A stretch of 64,000 bases of DNA from positions 191,373 through 255,372 of the forward strand of contig CAZPOV010000004.1 in NCBI GenBank assembly GCA_964588335.1, in the 5' to 3' direction. The notes beneath the pieces are model-generated. The model saw nothing but the letters and a program-made list of their open reading frames with translations, did no database searches and was not told where the DNA came from. This DNA is from JAGQZY01 sp964588335 (GTDB lineage: Bacteria; Bdellovibrionota; Bdellovibrionia; Bdellovibrionales; JAGQZY01). This document shows positions 59,139 through 64,000 of the stretch, piece by piece; position 1 is the stretch's first letter; every line of letters begins with the position of its first letter. A program made the position numbers and the translations under genes.

Positions 59139-62033
59139 ATGAACAATTCAGAATTCTCTAATGGTCTCAGTGGGTTTTCTAGTGATTATATACGCTATCT
59201 GCGACCGTCTTTAGGTAAGGTTCTTAGAGGAATGAGGCTGGACCTTGACTACTTCGACGGCAAGAAAGATACACTCTATACTCGTATCGATGGGGAAAAT
59301 GTAAAAATTCTTGATCTTACCGGGGGTTACGGAGCCAATCTGCTAGGGCATAAAAATAAAGAGATTGAAAAACATGCTATAGCTGTTATTTCTGAGGGGC
59401 CACCGAATCACCTTCAGGGAACTATTCGCAAGTCGGCCGTTAGTCTAGCAAAAAAATTAAACAATCGTCTTCAAAAAGAATTAGCAAAAGAACAATGGAT
59501 CACACATTTCTCCAACAGTGGGGCCGAAGCTGTTGAGGCTGCAATCAAACATTCCATCTATCACTTTGATCGGAGATTGACTCATTTTCGTCAGGATGCC
59601 AATGAGAACTTCAACGCACTCCTCTGCTTTGTTCGATCCAGTGGTTTTAATCGTGAAAAAAGTAACAAGCTTGTTAAATCTTTGACTGAATTGGAGAAAA
59701 TTTTTTTCAATAAAAAAATGAAAGGAGATTTAGAGGCAAGGCTTCGTAATATTTATGATGCTCAAAAAAATTGTATTGATAAGATATCTCCAATTGTCGG
59801 AGGGCTGGACGGTGCTTTTCACGGTAAAACTCTCGGCGCGTTACAGGTGATGGGAAGTTCTGTTCATTTAGAGAACTTACGTGGATTTAAAAAAGCGGAT
59901 CCTTTTTCCTGGGATTTGAAAAAGTTTGAATCTGAAATAAATCAATATCTCTTTGATGTGCCTCAAATTTGTCCGAAAAGTTTTAGTATTAAAACCAATA
60001 AGTTTCTATCAATAAGCGCCTTCTTTGTCGAACCGATTCTTGGTGAAGGTGGAATAGTCGAAGTTCCGAAAGAGCTTATTGAAAAAATACGAGAGATTTG
60101 TTCAAAACATAAAACCCTCATGGTTTCTGATGAAATTCAAGCTGGGCTTTATCGCACGGGCTATTTTGCAAGTTTATCGCATTATGAAGTTGAAGCCGAT
60201 GTGTATCTTTTTTCGAAGGGCTTAGGGGGAGGAATAGCCAAGATCGGAGCGACTCTTTTTAGAGACCGAGATTACACGGAGATTATGGGAATTAAACACT
60301 CTTCGACTTTTGCCGAGGATCACTTTTCTTCGGCAGTCGCTGAAAAAGTGATTGACACTTTGCAGCCCGAACTTGTCGTTAGCGCTATGGAAGTTGGGGA
60401 TTATTTCAAAACAGAATTATTGGCGTTGAAAACTCGATTTCCGCACCTTATTGTCGATGTAAGAGGGCGAGGACTTCTTCTTGGCATCGATTTCGACCTG
60501 GAAAACTTCAAAAATATTTCTAATGATTTTCAGCTATTTCATGAAAATGGAATTTTAAGTTATTTTTTATCTGCAACACTATTGCATCGTGAGGGGTTGC
60601 GCATTAGCCCCTCGTTGTCGAGCCCATCGACTCTTCGAATTGAACCCTCCCTCTATTTTACCAAAGAAGAAGTTAATCAGGTTATTTCTGGTTTGAGCAA
60701 ACTCCTGTCTGCAGCTCAGTCAAAAAATACTGACTATTTCTTTTTTCAAGAAAAAGTCAGGTTTTTAAAACCGCTCAAAAGTGCTGCAGTCAATTTGCCA
60801 GATGACCTGTCGGATCCTGTCGACGCAGTGTTTTTCAGTCACCTGATCGATGCTAAGCATGCGCAAGGTTTATTTAAGTCCATGGCAAATGAGAGTCTCG
60901 AGCAAATATCTCACAATATCTATGATTTTAAGGAAATGCAAAAATACATACCATTCCACCGAGGTGTTTTACACAGCCAGAACGGTGATCGCTTACGCTA
61001 TATGTTCATGAGTATCCCTTACACGACCCAGGAATTTATTTCTGCAATGATAAATGGGAAAAGAGATAGAATTGTTAATAAAATTCAAATAGCGATGCAG
61101 CTCGCAAAAAAAATGGGCGCCAAAACAATCGGTCTTGGACAGTTTAATTCTATAATATCCAATAACGGCTTAAAGTTGGATTGTCTGGGAATGAATCTGA
61201 CGACAGGAAATGCCTACACCGTGTTTTTGACTTATTTAGCCGCTCAGCAAGAGATGAAACGTCGAGGATTAAAACCCGAGGACACTCATATCTGTTGTGT
61301 GGGGGCCGCCGGAAACATTATGGCGATGGTGTCGAGGCTCCTGGTCCCCTATTGCAGTGAGATGACATTGATTAATAGAACAGCCGCTGAGAACAGTCCA
61401 CAGTTTCGACAGTCTATCGTAGAGATTCTCAATTCTTTAAAACAGTCCACCAATGTTAATCAGAAGAAACTAAAAAAACGACTTCTTATGTACGATTCTA
61501 TCAACTCCGAAAATGTCTTAGAAATCATGACGGATCCATTGATATCTAGTTTTCTAAATTTATCTAAAAATAATACAGATGCGAAGAAATCAAATATTGT
61601 GATTTGTGGGACAAGCTCTGCTCGTCCTATCCTAGGGAGAAATCACATTAGTGAGGGAACCCTTGTTATTGATGTTTCAGTTCCGAGTAACATTAAAGAT
61701 GAAGTTTACTCGATTAAAAATGTTGATGTTATCGGTGGTGGACAAGCACGTCTTCCAGATTATATGGGTAGTTGCCAGTCCGTTGATGCTCCTGGTTTCC
61801 CTTTAGATAAAGGTCTCGTTTATGCTTGTATGGCCGAAACTTTTTCAATAGCATTAAGTAAAGAGCAGAATATCCTCCATGCTGGAGAAATCGACATCAA
61901 GATGGTAAAAGCAGTAGAAAAGATGGCGGGGGATGCCGGTATTACCCTCGGAAAAATAAGTCGATTGGAGATCACGAATGTGGATGCAAATCCAGATGAC
62001 TTAGGCCAGAAACAATTTAAAAAATTAGGATAG
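59139..62033 (+). CDS. Fusion: class III aminotransferase - long-chain acyl-ACP reductase (TamH-like)
   Basis: A 964-residue two-domain enzyme; AAGGAG is 6 bases before the ATG. Residues ~30-520 are a PLP class III aminotransferase: FSNSGAEAVEAAIKHS, DGAFHGKTLGALQVMG, MVSDEIQAGLYRTGYF and the PLP lysine near 360 in FSKGLGGGIAKIGA. A helical insertion of about 60 residues (~155-215) splits two of these motifs. Residues ~560-964 follow cyanobacterial acyl-ACP reductase: GLGQFNSIISNNGLKL, MNLTTGNAYTVFLTYLAA, the NAD(P)H loop CCVGAAGNIMAMVSRL (~720) and the acyl-accepting cysteine at ~897 in LVYACMAETFS. The pair should reduce an acyl-ACP to aldehyde and transaminate it to an amine. The tambjamine enzyme TamH has a comparable fused logic. 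Confidence 0.85.
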   Translation: MNNSEFSNGLSGFSSDYIRYLRPSLGKVLRGMRLDLDYFDGKKDTLYTRIDGENVKILDLTGGYGANLLGHKNKEIEKHAIAVISEGPPNHLQGTIRKSAVSLAKKLNNRLQKELAKEQWITHFSNSGAEAVEAAIKHSIYHFDRRLTHFRQDANENFNALLCFVRSSGFNREKSNKLVKSLTELEKIFFNKKMKGDLEARLRNIYDAQKNCIDKISPIVGGLDGAFHGKTLGALQVMGSSVHLENLRGFKKADPFSWDLKKFESEINQYLFDVPQICPKSFSIKTNKFLSISAFFVEPILGEGGIVEVPKELIEKIREICSKHKTLMVSDEIQAGLYRTGYFASLSHYEVEADVYLFSKGLGGGIAKIGATLFRDRDYTEIMGIKHSSTFAEDHFSSAVAEKVIDTLQPELVVSAMEVGDYFKTELLALKTRFPHLIVDVRGRGLLLGIDFDLENFKNISNDFQLFHENGILSYFLSATLLHREGLRISPSLSSPSTLRIEPSLYFTKEEVNQVISGLSKLLSAAQSKNTDYFFFQEKVRFLKPLKSAAVNLPDDLSDPVDAVFFSHLIDAKHAQGLFKSMANESLEQISHNIYDFKEMQKYIPFHRGVLHSQNGDRLRYMFMSIPYTTQEFISAMINGKRDRIVNKIQIAMQLAKKMGAKTIGLGQFNSIISNNGLKLDCLGMNLTTGNAYTVFLTYLAAQQEMKRRGLKPEDTHICCVGAAGNIMAMVSRLLVPYCSEMTLINRTAAENSPQFRQSIVEILNSLKQSTNVNQKKLKKRLLMYDSINSENVLEIMTDPLISSFLNLSKNNTDAKKSNIVICGTSSARPILGRNHISEGTLVIDVSVPSNIKDEVYSIKNVDVIGGGQARLPDYMGSCQSVDAPGFPLDKGLVYACMAETFSIALSKEQNILHAGEIDIKMVKAVEKMAGDAGITLGKISRLEITNVDANPDDLGQKQFKKLG

Positions 62034-62034
62034 T

Positions 62035-62274
62035 ATGGAAGACAATAACAAGTTATTCGAGGAACTGAAAAAAATATTGAAAGAACGATGCGATTGCAAA
62101 CAGCAGATAGCGATGGAGTCGACTATCCTAGAAGATCTTCAACTCGATAGTTTGTCTCTGATGACGTTTGTTACAATCCTAGAGCAAAAATACGATATGT
62201 GCTTGGATGAGTTGGATGAGAACCCTGAAACGGTCGGTGATTTGGTAAAAGAAATCCAAGCTCGCGCTGTTTGA
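62035..62274 (+). CDS. Acyl carrier protein of the lipid cluster
   Basis: A 79-residue ACP. The phosphopantetheine serine is Ser39 in ILEDLQLDSLSLMTFVTILE, and the flanking acidic helices are typical (MEDNNKLFEELKKILKE, CLDELDENPETVGDLVKEI). Cysteines at CDC near residue 20 are unusual for an ACP. Its start codon lies one base after the stop of the fusion enzyme. It should receive the acyl chain from the FAAL and present it to the reductase domain. It is unlikely to be the housekeeping AcpP, which normally sits with fab genes. Confidence 0.9.
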   Translation: MEDNNKLFEELKKILKERCDCKQQIAMESTILEDLQLDSLSLMTFVTILEQKYDMCLDELDENPETVGDLVKEIQARAV

Positions 62275-62283
62275 GGGGGCTCG

Positions 62284-64000
62284 CTGTTAGTTAAAGTTGC
62301 ATTTTTACTAATTCGTAAGCCATGGCTTTGTCTGATCCTTCATCTTGGCATTATCATATGTTTGGCACTGGTTGTTTCTTTTCAACTCAAGGTAAACGAT
62401 GAAGATCGACTTTATCTCCCATCAAGTGCACCTGTACTTCAGGTTAATGAGCAGATCGAAAAAAATTTCACGAAAACAAACTTCTTAGTTGGAATTTTTC
62501 GTACTCATAATATTTTAAATTTCGATTTTTTGAAGAAAGTTAAAACCTTGGATCAAAGCTTAAAGTCCTCCCAGATCTGGAGTGATGTAAATAGTGCGGT
62601 CTCCCAGGAACATATATCAGGTGGCATCGATGGCCTAACGACTTCACCACTACTTGATATTGAGAGTTTTTCTCAATATTCAATTGACTACTGGAAAAAT
62701 CGGGTTCGAAGTGATCCTTTTGGAATTCACCTTTCTGTTTCAGATGACTTTACTTCAACTCTCGTGGTTGCAAGACCTCAGAACGGTGAAACGACCGATG
62801 ATCTGTTTGCGGCTAACAAGGACTTTGAAGAACAGGTTAAGCAGGCCGGTTTAGAAAATGAATTTCTTGGAACGGTGGGGTCTGTTACTAACCGAAATTA
62901 CCAGCAATCTATTGTGATTCAGGATAACCTTCTATTGGTCCCATTGATTTTTTTAATTGGTATTCTTGTAACCCTCTTTTTGTTTGGAAGAGTCAGTTAT
63001 GTCCTACTGCTTATGTCAACCACAGCAATGGTTTTGCTTGTTTCCGAGTCATTGTTGGTCTGTTTTGGATTTCCTTTAACATCTGTCTCGTCAATACTTG
63101 GTCCACTGGTATCGACACTTTTTACCGCTTTTATGGTTCACATTTTCTCTGGTTTAGAAAATGACCCCAAAAGAAATTTAGATATCGAGAATCAGGTTCG
63201 TCATACCCTGCTGAAAATACTGAGACCTTCATTTTATATTATTCTGACAACATCAATAGCAATCGGATCAATGATTGTAAGTCCTATTCCTTCCATCCAA
63301 CACTTTAGTATTGTTGCCGGAGTGGGTCTCATCATTGGCTATTTTCTGGTTATTCTGCTTGTTCCTGCACTTCTGGTCTTAGCAAAAAAAAATAAAGAAA
63401 GAGTGATTACAGCAAGGTTTGATCGCCAATTATTTTCGTTTTTACTGTTTATCAACCGTTTTACCCTACGTAATTCTTTGCCGATATTTCTTTTTTACTT
63501 TTTTTTGATTTCTACTTCAATTTTTTATTTAAAAGACATCAAAGTCGATACAAATTATCACCGTTTTTTTAAATCCTCTCATCCCATTCATTCCGGTGTT
63601 GAGATTATGGAGAAAAAGTTCTTTGGAACTTCGGAATTGTCTGTTGTTTTTGATTCTCCGTACATCGATTCTTTTAACAAAGCGTCGTTTATAGAAAAAA
63701 TAAGAACCTTCAAAAGGCAGTTGATAAATCGAGAAGGAGTCGATCAGATTATTTCGGTCGCTGACTATATCGACCAAATGCACAGAGCTTTTGCGTTGGA
63801 GACTGACAGAGAACTTGAATTCAATCTGTCCGACGAACTTATCAGTCAGTATCTTTTTGTTTATGATGGACACGATCTTTTTGATTTGGTTAATCGTGAT
63901 TTTAATAGCTCCCAGGTCATCATTTATAATCGGTTTTATGGAACATCGGAGTTGGTTGAGAAAGGCATGGTCGTAAAATTAGGCCGCGGCAAGGCCACCC
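62284..64000 (+). CDS. RND/MMPL-family lipid exporter, 3' partial, unusual start
   Basis: An open frame runs from just after the ACP stop to the end of the window (~572 residues). It has membrane helix 1 (WLCLILHLGIIICLALVV), a large periplasmic domain, a cluster of membrane helices from ~62935 to 63390 (LLVPLIFLIGILVTLFLFG, LVSTLFTAFMVHIFSG, VGLIIGYFLVILLVPALLVL), another near 63480, and the start of a second periplasmic domain (KVDTNYHRFFKSSHPIHSG). This is the RND-superfamily predicted-exporter (MMPL/HpnN) layout. No ATG, GTG or TTG precedes helix 1: the frame opens GGG GGC TCG CTG. GAGGGGG at 62273-62279 is spaced 4 bases from CTG 62284, so a CTG start is proposed; ATT 62311 is an alternative. 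Confidence 0.82.
   Translation, partial: MLVKVAFLLIRKPWLCLILHLGIIICLALVVSFQLKVNDEDRLYLPSSAPVLQVNEQIEKNFTKTNFLVGIFRTHNILNFDFLKKVKTLDQSLKSSQIWSDVNSAVSQEHISGGIDGLTTSPLLDIESFSQYSIDYWKNRVRSDPFGIHLSVSDDFTSTLVVARPQNGETTDDLFAANKDFEEQVKQAGLENEFLGTVGSVTNRNYQQSIVIQDNLLLVPLIFLIGILVTLFLFGRVSYVLLLMSTTAMVLLVSESLLVCFGFPLTSVSSILGPLVSTLFTAFMVHIFSGLENDPKRNLDIENQVRHTLLKILRPSFYIILTTSIAIGSMIVSPIPSIQHFSIVAGVGLIIGYFLVILLVPALLVLAKKNKERVITARFDRQLFSFLLFINRFTLRNSLPIFLFYFFLISTSIFYLKDIKVDTNYHRFFKSSHPIHSGVEIMEKKFFGTSELSVVFDSPYIDSFNKASFIEKIRTFKRQLINREGVDQIISVADYIDQMHRAFALETDRELEFNLSDELISQYLFVYDGHDLFDLVNRDFNSSQVIIYNRFYGTSELVEKGMVVKLGRGKAT

Noticed and set aside
62654..62854. 66-codon frame inside the exporter gene
   Set aside because: It is a shadow of the long exporter frame, which has clear membrane helices.
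1..64000. tRNA, rRNA, CRISPR arrays, insertion sequences, prophage
   Set aside because: Scanned by eye in all gaps; no cloverleaf, repeat-spacer pattern, transposase or phage gene was found. A tRNAscan-SE or minced run would be decisive.

Overview
The window looks like a chromosomal segment of a predatory or gliding delta-type bacterium, most likely from the Bdellovibrionota. The reasons are a Myxococcus/Bdellovibrio-type gliding-motility operon (TPR proteins, an AgmX/PglI-type TonB-like tail, OMP_myx-type barrels, a VWA lipoprotein), a PEGA-domain Ser/Thr kinase, many lipoproteins and small outer-membrane barrels, and HD-GYP and FIST signalling. This placement is inference from gene content. 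I found no tRNA, rRNA, CRISPR array, insertion sequence or phage gene.

Layout. 1-8272: a tightly overlapping seven-gene gliding/adhesion operon running off the left edge. 8273-15850: housekeeping and signalling genes (an S15-type lipoprotein hydrolase, a long-chain acyl-CoA ligase, a PEGA kinase, coaE, a small barrel). 15930-21851: three paralogous PorV/FadL-like outer-membrane proteins with two cysteine-rich lipoproteins, interrupted by a stand-alone rpsD behind a structured leader. 21840-31203: a GNAT enzyme, an AddB/AddA-type helicase-nuclease pair, and an operon of nadB, a lipase-like hydrolase and a lipoprotein. 31380-35348: three overlapping signalling genes that all look catalytically degenerate. 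35418-40451: an aldo/keto reductase, then a FIST protein and cytoplasmic histidine kinase facing a divergent REC/HD-GYP regulator. 40601-50314: alr-mlaE-mlaF-mlaD-purH followed by a GYF/TPR membrane protein, a secreted protein, a YhaM-like nuclease and cysE. The MlaD here appears to carry its own C-terminal beta-barrel. 50426-54569: a lipoprotein, bacterioferritin, a candidate minus-strand structured RNA, a winged-helix/FHA-like protein and a TPR protein.

54839-64000 is the most unusual part. It is visibly AT-richer and encodes a LolA-like lipid carrier, a large barrel, a fatty-acyl-AMP ligase, a 964-residue fusion of a class III aminotransferase with an acyl-ACP reductase, an acyl carrier protein, and an RND/MMPL-type exporter that runs off the right edge. 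Read as a pathway: a fatty acid is adenylated, loaded on the ACP, reduced to an aldehyde, transaminated to a long-chain amine, then moved by the MMPL/LolA/barrel set. This resembles the logic of the alkylamine branch of tambjamine biosynthesis (TamH), but here it is tied to envelope lipid export. It is the best candidate for an undescribed system in this window.
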